DNA of 20,458 bases, taken from assembly GCF_002414005.1 (NCBI RefSeq), contig NZ_DHYG01000034.1:1-20458 (forward strand), in the 5' to 3' direction. Below are positions 1 to 8,025 of this stretch, one piece after another. The stretch is from Psychrobacter sp. UBA5136. Lineage in GTDB: Bacteria; Pseudomonadota; Gammaproteobacteria; Pseudomonadales; Moraxellaceae. The translations under genes were made by a program, and so were the position numbers. The notes beneath the pieces are model-generated. The model was given only the letters and a program-made list of their open reading frames with translations. It searched no databases and was not told the origin of the DNA. Numbering within the stretch: the stretch's first letter is position 1; each line of letters begins with the position of its first letter.

Positions 1-356
1 TTCTGCGCTGAAATGTTAAAATATATTATCTATCTATGACATCCTATCGTATTTTTAATGTAGCAAACCCATTCTATTAACACAAGCATTAGACGCTGAC
101 TTTAAGGTTCTTGTTTAATCACTGTTTAGCCAGTATTTAATTGAGATTTTTCAAATATGTAGCTGCTTTTGAGAGCTATGTTTAGCGATGGTAGCCGCTT
201 ACTTGCCAGCGTTTGGCATAAATGCTTTAATGGCAAAATTTGCTATAATTCTTTTGTAGTTAATATTTGCACTTATTCAGATCCTTATTTTTTAACTCAC
301 TCTGTTCTTTATTTTAAAAGCCTTTGTACTTTTAAATCTTTTTATCCAATACGGTA
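1..356. other. AT-rich spacer upstream of ppx
   Basis: No convincing gene is seen here. A 62-codon open frame at 169-357 has no ribosome binding site and reads like non-coding DNA, rich in Phe, Tyr, Cys and Ser. The only clear signal is an extended -10 sequence at 241-249, listed separately. The upstream neighbour lies outside the window. Confidence 0.6.
241..249 (+). promoter_or_regulatory. Candidate extended -10 promoter for ppx
   Basis: TGCTATAAT gives a perfect -10 hexamer (244-249) with the extended TGn motif. No good -35 hexamer stands 16-18 bases upstream, which extended -10 promoters tolerate. Transcription would start near 256, about 100 bases before the ppx start codon. This is inferred from motif alone. 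Confidence 0.4.
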
Positions 357-1895
357 ATGACCTCGCTTATGCCCAAAGACTACCTAAAAAACCCACCGCT
401 CGCCGAAGATGAAATGATGGCAGCCATTGATATTGGTTCCAACAGTTTTCACCTAGCCATCGCTCGTCTCGACCATGGCGAAGTGCGAAAAGTGGTGTCT
501 ATGTCTGAAAAGGTGCAGCTTGCTGCAGGACTCGATGAGAATAATATCTTGGGGGCGGCGGCTGAAAAGCGCGGTCTAGAGTGTTTAAGCCGCTTTGCTG
601 CACGCTTAGATTCGGTGCCGCCTGAGCGTATCCGCGTGGTTGCAACCAACGCCTTACGCCAAGCCAAAAACGCCAATGATTTTATCAATCGTGCCAATAA
701 AATTTTACCAAAACCGATTGAAATCATCGCAGGACGAGAAGAAGCGCGCTTGATTTACTTGGGCGTGTCGCACACCAATGCCAGTAGTGATAAGCGACTG
801 GTCATCGACATCGGTGGCGGCTCGACAGAGTTTATCATTGGAAAAGAGTTTGACCCGTTATTGACCGAAAGTTTACAGATGGGCTGCGTTGCCTTTACGC
901 AAAAGTATTTTGCCGATGGACTGATTACCAAAGAAGCCTTTAATAATGCCATCTCAGCGGCACGCAAAGAAGTGCTGGCGATTAACGGGCGTTACCAAAA
1001 AACTGGCTGGAGTAGTGTTGTAGGCTCAAGCGGGACGATTAAAGCGGTGCGAAATGTTTTGGTTTCAAAAGGCTGGGCGGATGAGCAAGAGCGCATTACC
1101 TACAAAGGCGTCAAAAAGTTAGAAAAATTATTGCTTAAAATTGGCAATGTGGACGATATTGATTTAGAAGGCGTAAAAGAACACCGTAAAGCCGTCTTCC
1201 CAGCGGGCGTTGCGGTACTGCGAGCGGTCATGAAAGTGTTGGGCATTGAGACCATGGTTTACTCAGATGGCGCGCTGCGCGAAGGCGTCATGTATGACAT
1301 GCTTGGACGCTTTGCGAGCGAGGATGTGCGTGACCGCAGTGTCTTAGCATTAATCAAACGCTACTCTGGCGATAAAAAACAAGCCAAACAAGTGGTCAAG
1401 ACCAGCCGCAGCTTATTTGAGCAAGTTCAAGAAAAGCTGGGGCTCAGCAGTGAAGATGGCGATTTACTCCGCCGGGCAGCATCCTTACACGAAATAGGCT
1501 TGGCGATTGCGCACAGTGGTTACCATAAGCACAGTGCTTATTTGGTCGAATACTCAGATATTCCGGGGTTCTCGCAGGTTGATCAAAAGCGTATGGCGCA
1601 GTTGATGCTCAATCATCGACGTAAGCTTAAAGCCGATATGTTAGAGCAGACTTGTACTATCGGTGGCGATGCGCTCGTTTATCTGTGCTTGCTGCTGCGT
1701 TTGGCCGTACTGGCGCACCACAGCCGAAGCGAGCACGAATTACCAAAACTGGCGCTAAAAGTGATCGATAATAACCGCTGGCAAATTACGCTTGGTGAAA
1801 GTAGCGAGCACTATGCTTTTTTAGTGTCAGATTTGCATACTGAGACCGAGCAGTTCGCCAAATGGGGCGTGAAGCTAAGCGTGGTGGAGGTGTAA
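357..1895 (+). CDS. ppx: Ppx/GppA family exopolyphosphatase
   Basis: This is a cytoplasmic phosphatase of the ASKHA fold that removes terminal phosphate from polyphosphate (Ppx) or from pppGpp (GppA). Its 512 residues are close to the roughly 500 typical of the enterobacterial enzymes. Visible motifs are the N-terminal phosphate loop AAIDIGSNSFHLAIA (about residues 22-36), EEARLI with the expected catalytic glutamate at 128 or 129, the second loop VIDIGGGSTEF near 150 and VVGSSGTIKAV near 225. The C-terminal third is the helical HD-like domain. The start is uncertain: no ribosome binding site precedes 357, and ATG codons also occur at 369, 414 and 417. Codon 357 or 369 fits the usual length of leader before the first motif. 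Ppx is favoured over GppA by length and leader, but motifs alone do not separate them. It appears to be a single-gene unit. Confidence 0.88.
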   Translation: MTSLMPKDYLKNPPLAEDEMMAAIDIGSNSFHLAIARLDHGEVRKVVSMSEKVQLAAGLDENNILGAAAEKRGLECLSRFAARLDSVPPERIRVVATNALRQAKNANDFINRANKILPKPIEIIAGREEARLIYLGVSHTNASSDKRLVIDIGGGSTEFIIGKEFDPLLTESLQMGCVAFTQKYFADGLITKEAFNNAISAARKEVLAINGRYQKTGWSSVVGSSGTIKAVRNVLVSKGWADEQERITYKGVKKLEKLLLKIGNVDDIDLEGVKEHRKAVFPAGVAVLRAVMKVLGIETMVYSDGALREGVMYDMLGRFASEDVRDRSVLALIKRYSGDKKQAKQVVKTSRSLFEQVQEKLGLSSEDGDLLRRAASLHEIGLAIAHSGYHKHSAYLVEYSDIPGFSQVDQKRMAQLMLNHRRKLKADMLEQTCTIGGDALVYLCLLLRLAVLAHHSRSEHELPKLALKVIDNNRWQITLGESSEHYAFLVSDLHTETEQFAKWGVKLSVVEV

Positions 1896-2095
1896 ACGCC
1901 GAGTCGTTACTATTGTAATAATGGCGCTACAGTTTGACGTAACAAAAGCTGTGTGGTCGGTAATGCCATGCCATTTAAGATGTGCTACTATAGCTTCTAT
2001 TGAGTTTACAACTGTACTTTCATTATCCAATAGTTGATAAAACGTCCATTATTAAACATCACCACTTTATATAAAATTATGAAAGGGAAGCGCCT

Positions 2096-2899
2096 ATGAA
2101 TACCGTCTGGGATAGCGTTCAGCTCGCACGGCATGCCAAACGTCCATTATTTATGGACTATGTTAATCAGCTGTTTACCGAATTTGATGAGTTGCATGGC
2201 GACCGTGCTTATGCAGACGACAAGGCCATTCTTGGCGGACTTGCGCGCCTTGATGGTATGCCTGTGATGGTGATTGGTCAGCACCGTGGACGCAGTACGC
2301 GCGAGCGTATCGCCCATAATTTTGGCATGGCAAACCCTGAAGGCTACCGTAAAGTGATTCGTTTGGTCAAAATGGCAGAGCGCTTTAATATTCCAGTTAT
2401 GACCTTTGTCGATACCCAAGGTGCTTATCCTGGGGTCGGTGCAGAAGAGCGCGGTCAGGCGCAGGCTATCGCCGAAAGTATTGCGGTATTTTCAAGTTTA
2501 AAGGTCCCCGTTATTGTGACCATTATCGGTGAAGGCGGCTCAGGCGGCGCACTGGCGATTGGTGTTGGTGACAAAGTAAATATGCTACAAAACAGTATTT
2601 ATTCGGTTATCTCTCCTGAAGGCTGCGCATCTATTTTGTGGAAAACTGCCGAAAAAGCCCAAGACGCCAGTGAAGCATTAAAATTAAATGCCATTAACCT
2701 CCATCAAATGGGTCTAATTGATGCGGTCATTGACGAAGGCGAGGGCGCCCATGTCCAGCCGCAGCCTGTAATGACGGCGCTAAAAGCCTTAATCCTAGAG
2801 CAATTGGATGAGCTTCAAGGTATGGATGTTAATGCGCGCTGTGAGCTGCGTTATGAGAAGCTAAAATCTTTTAACTCAGATGTGATGTTGCCTTGCTAG
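2096..2899 (+). CDS. accA: Acetyl-CoA carboxylase carboxyltransferase subunit alpha (short form)
   Basis: AccA pairs with AccD to form the carboxyltransferase that moves the carboxyl group from carboxybiotin to acetyl-CoA, the committed step of fatty acid synthesis. Conserved stretches include FDELHGDRAYADDKAI, GAYPGVGAEERGQ, IGEGGSGGALAIGVG with the glycines that form the oxyanion hole, and SVISPEGCASILWK. At 267 residues it is about 50 shorter than the 319-residue E. coli protein. The deficit is all at the N terminus: the protein starts where E. coli AccA reads AWQIAQLARH. The start is supported by a strong Shine-Dalgarno (AAAGGGAAG, 2082-2090) five bases before ATG, so this is a genuine short form and not a mis-called start. 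I recall Acinetobacter AccA being similarly short. A Gln stands at the position of the Pro in the E. coli DTPGAYPG motif. A terminator follows. Confidence 0.96.
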   Translation: MNTVWDSVQLARHAKRPLFMDYVNQLFTEFDELHGDRAYADDKAILGGLARLDGMPVMVIGQHRGRSTRERIAHNFGMANPEGYRKVIRLVKMAERFNIPVMTFVDTQGAYPGVGAEERGQAQAIAESIAVFSSLKVPVIVTIIGEGGSGGALAIGVGDKVNMLQNSIYSVISPEGCASILWKTAEKAQDASEALKLNAINLHQMGLIDAVIDEGEGAHVQPQPVMTALKALILEQLDELQGMDVNARCELRYEKLKSFNSDVMLPC

Positions 2900-2966
2900 C
2901 CTTTTATATAGCTCGCTTGTTTAAACTTCGCTTTTAACACCATATATTTATACTTAATGCTAAAAT

Positions 2967-2998
2967 AAAAACGTGTCGTTTTATGGCGCGTTTTTTTT
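2967..2998 (+). terminator. Rho-independent terminator after accA
   Basis: An AAAACGTG arm pairs with CGCGTTTT (one G-T wobble) around an 11-base loop, followed immediately by a run of eight T. It lies 67 bases after the accA stop codon and isolates accA from tilS. Confidence 0.8.
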
Positions 2999-3059
2999 AT
3001 GTCGATTTTTTTATACATTTATTGATTTATACATAAATATAGCCACCCAATAAATAAGC

Positions 3060-4646
3060 ATGCTTATGATTAGTAGCGCAATCCTTCCCTATCCTATTGA
3101 GCCCATTGCAGAATTGCCCGTCGATACTGGGTTGGCAGAGGCGTTATTAAGCAGTCTGGCTGAATATAGAGAACCACTACACGGCCGGCGCGTCTGGTTG
3201 GCCTGTAGTGGTGGGCGTGATTCGTTGGCACTCGCTGCATTGTGCGTACAGCTCTATCAGCAAGGTAAACTGCCGTTTTTACCGCAATTACTGCATGTTA
3301 ACCACAACCTACAAACAGACAGTGGCGCTTGGGCGCAGCATGTGGCTGACTGGGCAAAGGTGCAAAATATATCTTGTCAGATTTTACAGGCGCAAGTAAA
3401 TGGTCAGGATGAGCAAGCGGCACGGCAAGCTCGCTATGATGTGATGCGCGCGCAGCTTAATCAAGACGATGTTTTATTGTTAGCACATCATGCCGACGAC
3501 CAAGCAGAAACCGTGCTGATGCGCCTGATTCAAGGCGCTGGCGTGAGCGGCCTATCAGGTATGCAGCCTTGGCGTATCCAAACACAGGGCAAACACCGTA
3601 TAGCGTTATGGCGACCGTGGCTGACGGTCAAACGCGATAATATCAGTACCTATGCTCAGCGTTTAAAGCTGCCTTATATCGATGACCCAACCAACGATGC
3701 GGGCGATAATGTACGCAGTAGCTTACGGCAAGATATTATGCCGATATTGGCAACCTATAATCCAAACGTTATTGATAATATCGCCCGTAGTGCGCAGTTA
3801 TTAAGCGATGCGCAATTGATAATTCATGCCCAAGCAGATGAGGATTTACAGCAGACCGAGGTTGCAGCCTTACAATTACCGCCTGCCCAGCGCGTGCTAA
3901 ATATAGATAAATTACAACAGTTACCTCTATATCGTCAGCGGCAATTATTGCACCATTGGCTCGGACAAGATGAGCCGTTACCGCCTGCTAAACAGCTCGT
4001 AGATGATGCACTAAACCTAAGCCAACGTGATGATAATGACCATCAAACGGCGCTGTTTTGGCAGGGCCGCAAAGCGTCTTATACCATTCGCCGGTATCGT
4101 CAGCAGCTTTACCGTCTCAGCAGTGACTGGCTTAAATGGCTAGCATTGCCACTTACTAAGCAGGCACAGACTTTATCCAGTCATACTGCTGCTGACAGTA
4201 AGCCTATTTCAATTACCTTACGCAGTGATAATAAATTTATTTGGCAATTACAAATTATGCCAAACGAAGTAATGAAACTATTAGAAAGCTATAAAGTAGG
4301 TAGCGATAAAAATAAGGTTAAGATTACCTTTACGCCGTTAGAGCGCAATCAGCGTGTGCAAACCGCACTGGCAATGCGACCGCAGTCGGGTAAAAAGCTC
4401 TATCAAACCTTGGGCATTCCGTCATGGATGCGTGAGAATTTGCTGGTAATTAGCGTGGTTTTTATGAATAAAGGAAATAGTGAAAGCGAGCTTTTAGAAA
4501 GTGAGCGCCAGGTAGAATTGCCTATTTTATTATTATCTCCTTTTACAAGTTGGTTATTGGAAGCTGAACAGTCGAGTATTCATGGCGATGTAAAACCACT
4601 TGCCGAACTTATCAAAGGCCATTTAAGTATTTATACAACCTTCTAA
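3060..4646 (+). CDS. tilS: tRNA(Ile)-lysidine synthase
   Basis: TilS uses ATP and lysine to convert C34 of the CAU-anticodon tRNA-Ile to lysidine, so that it reads AUA and is charged with Ile. The PP-loop ATP-binding motif is SGGRDS at residues 50-55, followed by LLHVNHNLQ and LLAHHADDQAETVLMRL, which are typical of the N-terminal catalytic domain. The middle TilS substrate-binding domain is around residues 285-340. The C-terminal domain ends with the recognisable KKLYQTLGIPSWMRENLL. At 528 residues it is about 100 longer than E. coli TilS, mainly in an N-terminal leader of about 40 residues and a variable, polar segment around 370-425. No clear ribosome binding site precedes ATG 3060 or ATG 3066, so the exact start is uncertain. 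A gene order with tilS near accA is common in gammaproteobacteria. An accA terminator lies between them, so tilS probably has its own promoter. Confidence 0.94.
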   Translation: MLMISSAILPYPIEPIAELPVDTGLAEALLSSLAEYREPLHGRRVWLACSGGRDSLALAALCVQLYQQGKLPFLPQLLHVNHNLQTDSGAWAQHVADWAKVQNISCQILQAQVNGQDEQAARQARYDVMRAQLNQDDVLLLAHHADDQAETVLMRLIQGAGVSGLSGMQPWRIQTQGKHRIALWRPWLTVKRDNISTYAQRLKLPYIDDPTNDAGDNVRSSLRQDIMPILATYNPNVIDNIARSAQLLSDAQLIIHAQADEDLQQTEVAALQLPPAQRVLNIDKLQQLPLYRQRQLLHHWLGQDEPLPPAKQLVDDALNLSQRDDNDHQTALFWQGRKASYTIRRYRQQLYRLSSDWLKWLALPLTKQAQTLSSHTAADSKPISITLRSDNKFIWQLQIMPNEVMKLLESYKVGSDKNKVKITFTPLERNQRVQTALAMRPQSGKKLYQTLGIPSWMRENLLVISVVFMNKGNSESELLESERQVELPILLLSPFTSWLLEAEQSSIHGDVKPLAELIKGHLSIYTTF

Positions 4647-4813
4647 ACGATGATATGCGGTGTCCGTTTTAAGAGTTATTTAAACGGCAAACGCTTGACT
4701 AAGCATTTGAATTTATTAAACGGTGCCAGTAGCAGTATGGTAAACTGAGTGTCATTTTACCTATCATTATGTTAGTTTGAGTGCCTTTGCATTTTTTTGA
4801 ATAGGAGACACGT

Positions 4814-5647
4814 ATGTCAGTATTAGATAATAAGAAAATCAGCTTTATCGGCGGCGGCAATATGGCACAGGCGTTGATTAGTGGTCTTGTTGGCTGCGGC
4901 ATCAAACCAAGCCTGATTACCGTTGCTGACCCTAGCAGCGACGCGCGCGAGCAATTGGCTGCTAAAGGGTTGAATACGGTTGATCCAACGGCTGACGCAA
5001 AAGCTGCGGTTATCGATGCTGACATCGTGGTATTGGCGGTCAAGCCGCAAGTCATGAAAGCAGTGGTCAGCGGTTTTGCTGATGCTTTAGATAAGCAGCT
5101 GGTGATTTCAGTGGCAGCAGGGCTATCGACTGAGCTTTTAGCAAATATGCTCGGCGGCTATGGCAATATCGTCCGTGCCATGCCAAATACACCAGCGATG
5201 ATTCAAATGGGCGCGACCGGACTATACGGCACCGACGCTATTTCTGCGGAACAAAAGCAGCTAGCAACGGCGGTAATGGAAGCATCAGGTTTGGTGATGT
5301 GGGTCGATAATGAAGAGCATATGCACGCAGTAACGGCCGTATCAGGCTCAGCGCCGGCTTATATGTTTTACTTTATCGAAGCGATGGTCGATGGAGGAGT
5401 GGCGCTAGGATTGGATAAAGAGCAAGCATCGGCGCTAGCAATGCAAACCATGCTGGGGGCGGCAAAGATGGCGTTGGAAAGTGAGGATGCGCCGAGCGAG
5501 CTGCGTCGTAAAGTTACTTCGCCAAACGGTACCACCCAAGCGGCTATTGAGTCGATGCAAGCCAATGACATCGGTCGTCAAATCGTTGAGGCCATGCAAG
5601 CCTGCGCCGATCGTAGTCAAGCGCTGAGTGAAGAGATGAGTAAATAA
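4814..5647 (+). CDS. proC: Pyrroline-5-carboxylate reductase
   Basis: ProC carries out the last step of proline synthesis, NAD(P)H-dependent reduction of 1-pyrroline-5-carboxylate to L-proline, in the cytoplasm. The N-terminal Rossmann motif is ISFIGGGNMAQALISG (residues 9-24). The family segments VLAVKPQVM and RAMPNTPA follow. The C-terminal helical dimerisation domain holds the signature AVSGSAPAYMFYFIEAM and the substrate-loop region KVTSPNGTTQAAIESM. Its 277 residues match the usual length of about 270. The start has a strong Shine-Dalgarno (AGGAGA, 4803-4808) five bases before ATG. The next gene is yggT, a pairing seen in many proteobacteria. The 158-base gap with a hairpin makes tight co-translation unlikely. 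Confidence 0.96.
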   Translation: MSVLDNKKISFIGGGNMAQALISGLVGCGIKPSLITVADPSSDAREQLAAKGLNTVDPTADAKAAVIDADIVVLAVKPQVMKAVVSGFADALDKQLVISVAAGLSTELLANMLGGYGNIVRAMPNTPAMIQMGATGLYGTDAISAEQKQLATAVMEASGLVMWVDNEEHMHAVTAVSGSAPAYMFYFIEAMVDGGVALGLDKEQASALAMQTMLGAAKMALESEDAPSELRRKVTSPNGTTQAAIESMQANDIGRQIVEAMQACADRSQALSEEMSK

Positions 5648-5678
5648 TTGGCCGCTACGTGTTCATCATTATTTATAA

Positions 5679-5711
5679 ATAGGGTATGGCATGCAGTATG
5701 AGATGCCCTAT
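5679..5711 (+). repeat. Hairpin in the proC-yggT gap
   Basis: ATAGGG (5679-5684) can pair with CCCTAT (5706-5711). An alternative inner stem of GGCAT with ATGCC is also possible. No T-run follows, so it does not look like a rho-independent terminator. A TATAAT hexamer lies just downstream at 5713-5718 and might serve as a yggT -10, but no good -35 accompanies it. Confidence 0.35.
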
Positions 5712-5805
5712 CTATAATGATAAAAATTCAAACTAATAAAAAACGCCTGATAATGACATTCGTCATCCTAAAACCTGTTAATAATGTCACATTGAGTAGC
5801 ACTTC

Positions 5806-6375
5806 ATGAACAACATGTTATTGCAAATTTTTGATTTGGTCACCACTTTCGCTATGATGTTGGTGTTTATCCGTTTTATGCTGCAGTTTGCGGGGATGGA
5901 TGCCAGCAATCCTATGATTGCCCCTGCTTATAAAGCCACCCATATCGTCGATGTGTTCGGGCGTATTTTCCCAACCGTCGGGCACGGTCGTATCAGTGTC
6001 GCGGCCATTGTGCTGATGTTATTAATTCGCCTGATTGATATCTCTGGCAAGGCAGCGTTGACGCATAAAGGCATTGCTCCTGTACCACTATTTTTTACGG
6101 GTACGATTAGCTTGATATTAGACTTTTTACGCATGTGCCGCTATCTGGTTATTGGCTCTATTATTGTAAGCTGGATTGTGGTGTTTACCCAGTCTCAGCA
6201 TCCGATTATTGGCATTATTATTATGCTAGCGGAGCCGATCTTAGCGCCATTTCGCCGTATCACGCCAAACTTAGGGATGATTGACTTATCGCCAATGATT
6301 GCCTTTTTTGCCTTTTATTTACTTGAAATCTTTATTGGTGGTTTGGCATCAAACTTTATACCAATGTTGGGCTAA
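5806..6375 (+). CDS. yggT: YggT family integral membrane protein
   Basis: This inner-membrane protein of 189 residues holds two tandem YGGT repeats. The first spans about residues 4-80 and the second about 98-186. Hydrophobic segments are visible near 8-28, 62-78, 95-110, 115-140 and 163-180. The second repeat contains the family signature AEPILAPFRRITPNLG followed by DLSPMIAF. Members of the family have been linked to osmotic tolerance, cell shape and membrane organisation in various bacteria, but no single biochemical activity is established. The usual neighbour proC is immediately upstream. No strong ribosome binding site precedes ATG 5806. A later in-frame ATG at residue 4 is possible but would change little. 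The gene ends 24 bases before a strong bidirectional terminator shared with thiD. Confidence 0.88.
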   Translation: MNNMLLQIFDLVTTFAMMLVFIRFMLQFAGMDASNPMIAPAYKATHIVDVFGRIFPTVGHGRISVAAIVLMLLIRLIDISGKAALTHKGIAPVPLFFTGTISLILDFLRMCRYLVIGSIIVSWIVVFTQSQHPIIGIIIMLAEPILAPFRRITPNLGMIDLSPMIAFFAFYLLEIFIGGLASNFIPMLG

Positions 6376-6399
6376 AGCGTTTAAGACAATTCTCATTAC

Positions 6400-6435
6400 A
6401 AAAAGGCGCTCTATATATTACAGAGCGCCTTTTTT
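6400..6435. terminator. Bidirectional terminator between yggT and thiD
   Basis: A perfect 13-bp stem, AAAAAGGCGCTCT (6400-6412) with AGAGCGCCTTTTT (6422-6434), closes a 9-base loop. A-rich and T-rich flanks let it work on both strands. It sits between the ends of two convergent genes. Confidence 0.93.
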
Positions 6436-6451
6436 ATTGTTTGTTCATAGA

Positions 6452-7252
6452 CTATTTTGAGAAGTCGATAAAGCGATTCGGTATTAACTGGGCGTTAGTA
6501 TCGTCAGGGTGCGGCGCATCAGCGGCGCGCAGTGTTTGGGTAATCCAGCTATCCGCTGCTTTTACCGCATCAATAAGTGCGTCGCCCATCGCCAAGCGTC
6601 CAGCAATAAAGCTGGCGAGCGAGCAGCCAGAACCATGAAATTCGCCTGCTAAGCGCGGCAACGTACTTTTATGCACCATTTCCCCTTTGATATACAAATA
6701 CTGCTCGATATCGCCGCTCTCAAAATCGTGTGAGGTCTTTACCAATACCGCATGACAGCCTTGGGCGCATAATTTCTGCGCGCCGATATGCAAGTCTTGC
6801 TCACCGCTTAGCGCACGCAGCTCATGAGTGTTTGGCGTGATTAAGGTTGCATAGGCAAGCAGCTCTCTAAACGCTGCAACCAACGTCTGCTCATCACCCA
6901 AGCTGCCACCGCTATTGGCAACCAATACGGGGTCGAGGACAAAAGGCGTCCCAGCAGCAATAACCTGCTCGGCAAACAACTGCGTCAGCATGGCGATGTT
7001 GTCCGTGGTGCCAAGCATCCCTGACTTAATCACGCTCACAGGCAAATCATCGAGCACGGTGGTTGCCTGATCCTTTACCAAGTTTGCTGCACAGGCTGCA
7101 AAGCCAAATACTTGCTGCGAGTTTTGGATGGTAATCGCCGTACAAGCGACGGCAGCATGAGCGCCTGCTTGGCCGATGGCTTCGATATCGGCTTGCAGTC
7201 CAGCACCGCCTGAGGGATCCAATCCGGAAAAACACAATACCACGGGTCGCAT
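6452..7252 (-). CDS. thiD: Hydroxymethylpyrimidine/phosphomethylpyrimidine kinase
   Basis: ThiD phosphorylates 4-amino-5-hydroxymethyl-2-methylpyrimidine twice to give the pyrimidine diphosphate used by ThiE to make thiamine phosphate. This is a ribokinase-fold enzyme of the cytoplasm. Motifs are CFSGLDPSGGAGLQAD at the N terminus and HGSGCSLASFIAG near the C terminus, with the anion-hole cysteine at residue 210. GSGC replaces the commoner GTGC. I chose ATG 7252 (266 residues, the E. coli length) because an AGGA Shine-Dalgarno at 7259-7262 precedes it by six bases. The frame stays open to an ATG at 7288, but the extra 12 residues are not family-like. No other thi gene is in the window and I see no TPP riboswitch upstream. 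A small ORF with a strong ribosome binding site ends 20 bases before the start. Confidence 0.94.
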   Translation of the reverse strand: MRPVVLCFSGLDPSGGAGLQADIEAIGQAGAHAAVACTAITIQNSQQVFGFAACAANLVKDQATTVLDDLPVSVIKSGMLGTTDNIAMLTQLFAEQVIAAGTPFVLDPVLVANSGGSLGDEQTLVAAFRELLAYATLITPNTHELRALSGEQDLHIGAQKLCAQGCHAVLVKTSHDFESGDIEQYLYIKGEMVHKSTLPRLAGEFHGSGCSLASFIAGRLAMGDALIDAVKAADSWITQTLRAADAPHPDDTNAQLIPNRFIDFSK

Positions 7253-7272
7253 AACACATCCTTTTATTTGTT

Positions 7273-7320
7273 CTAAAATGAATAACAAATACTATAGCCA
7301 TCCACTGCCAAAAAAGCCAT
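7273..7320 (-). CDS. Candidate 15-codon small ORF upstream of thiD
   Basis: A textbook Shine-Dalgarno AAGGAGG (minus strand, 7329-7335) stands eight bases before ATG 7320. This opens a frame of 15 codons, MAFLAVDGYSICYSF, ending in TAG at 7273-7275. A second ATG at 7326 is too close to the ribosome binding site, with two bases of spacing. The thiD start lies 20 bases beyond the stop, so translation here could influence thiD by coupling or as a leader peptide. The peptide resembles nothing I know. It is supported only by the ribosome binding site and position, and chance is a real alternative. Confidence 0.3.
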   Translation of the reverse strand: MAFLAVDGYSICYSF

Positions 7321-7468
7321 AGACATTGCCTCCTTGGCGATTGAGAATGAAGCATTAAAATAAGCTTAATTTTTACGGCTAAAAGCGGTGATTTTTATAC
7401 ATAATAGATGAGAAAGTCATTTAAATCGATAATTATGCCAAAAGCTGCGTTAAATCTATAGACAAGGC

Positions 7469-7496
7469 TTGCAATTCGTTTCGGCTTTGTTATAAT
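7469..7496 (+). promoter_or_regulatory. Sigma-70-type promoter of tRNA-Ser
   Basis: TTGCAA (7469-7474) and TATAAT (7491-7496) are separated by 16 bases. Transcription would start near 7503, about 87 bases before the mature tRNA. Confidence 0.75.
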
Positions 7497-7589
7497 ACTC
7501 GCCCACGGCATAAGACGTATCATTAGCATTGATACTGTATTTAACAGAGTGTTTATTATAAATATTCTAATAAGTGTCTTAAATCGTTC

Positions 7590-7679
7590 GGTGAAGTGGG
7601 TGAGTGGCTGAAACCAGTTCCCTGCTAAGGAACCATACGTGTAAGCGTATCGAGGGTTCGAATCCCTCCTTCACCGCCA
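7590..7679 (+). tRNA. tRNA-Ser (anticodon GCT)
   Basis: This is a 90-base class II tRNA with a long variable arm. Acceptor arms GGTGAAG and CTTCACC pair, followed by discriminator G and an encoded CCA. The anticodon stem GTTCC/GGAAC encloses loop CTGCTAA, with GCT at 7624-7626 reading AGC and AGU. The T arm GAGGGTTCGAATCCCTC is canonical. Confidence 0.97.
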
Positions 7680-7777
7680 TTTATTTCGTTGTTAGTAGAG
7701 TAATAACGCAAAAATTGGCGCTCACTGTTTTTTAGGAATTGATTCGAAAATAATTTGAATTTTTATTAAAAAATGAG

Positions 7778-7805
7778 TTGACACCAGCGAAATTATCTAT
7801 ATAAT
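7778..7805 (+). promoter_or_regulatory. Sigma-70-type promoter of tRNA-Arg
   Basis: A consensus -35 TTGACA (7778-7783) and a consensus -10 TATAAT (7800-7805) are separated by 16 bases. It lies 58 bases before the tRNA-Arg 5' end, so this tRNA does not depend on read-through from tRNA-Ser. Confidence 0.88.
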
Positions 7806-7863
7806 AACCAACCTAATTTGCTGCAATTGTTTTTAACAACGCAGCAGATAATGTGCAAAGTAC

Positions 7864-7940
7864 GCGCTTGTAGCTCAGTTGGATAGAGCACTTGGCTACG
7901 AACTAAGGGGTCGGGAGTTCGAATCTCTCCAAGCGCACCA
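7864..7940 (+). tRNA. tRNA-Arg (anticodon ACG)
   Basis: The gene is 77 bases long including encoded CCA. Acceptor arms GCGCTTG and CAAGCGC pair, with discriminator A. Loop CTACGAA carries ACG at 7898-7900. By general knowledge the A is edited to inosine so that the tRNA reads CGU, CGC and CGA. A terminator follows about 50 bases downstream. Confidence 0.97.
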
Positions 7941-7990
7941 TTTGCATACTGGCTTATTTGTTACTTTAACCATTAAGCTAAAACTAAATT

Positions 7991-8025
7991 AATCGCCTGT
8001 CTTATGACAATTGGGCGATTTTTTT
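7991..8025 (+). terminator. Rho-independent terminator after tRNA-Arg
   Basis: AATCGCC (7991-7997) pairs with GGCGATT (8014-8020). An inner TGTC/GACA extension is separated by a small bulge, and T residues follow. It ends the tRNA-Ser/tRNA-Arg transcription. Confidence 0.85.

Larger units (their letters stand above)
7253..7589. other. Spacer between thiD and tRNA-Ser
   Basis: This divergent spacer contains, reading leftward, the thiD ribosome binding site and a candidate 15-codon ORF. Reading rightward it contains the tRNA-Ser promoter at 7469-7496. No clear thiD promoter is seen; the best weak candidate is a CATAAT on the minus strand near 7432-7437. Confidence 0.5.

Noticed and set aside
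169..357. A 62-codon open frame ending as TAATG at the ppx start
   Set aside because: It has no ribosome binding site and its Phe/Cys/Tyr/Ser-rich composition is typical of translated AT-rich spacer. The predicted -10 at 244-249 lies inside it. The overlap with the ppx start is probably chance.
2079..2099. Six-codon mini-ORF overlapping the accA start (ATGA)
   Set aside because: It is made of the accA Shine-Dalgarno sequence itself and has no ribosome binding site of its own. Coincidence is the simplest reading.
7047..7355. A 102-codon minus-strand frame overlapping the thiD start
   Set aside because: Most of it is the thiD coding sequence in another frame. The AAGGAGG at 7329-7335 falls inside the frame and so does not serve its start.
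7253..7500. TPP riboswitch upstream of thiD
   Set aside because: I looked for the conserved thi-box segments on the minus strand and did not see them; the best structured content is the small ORF and its ribosome binding site.
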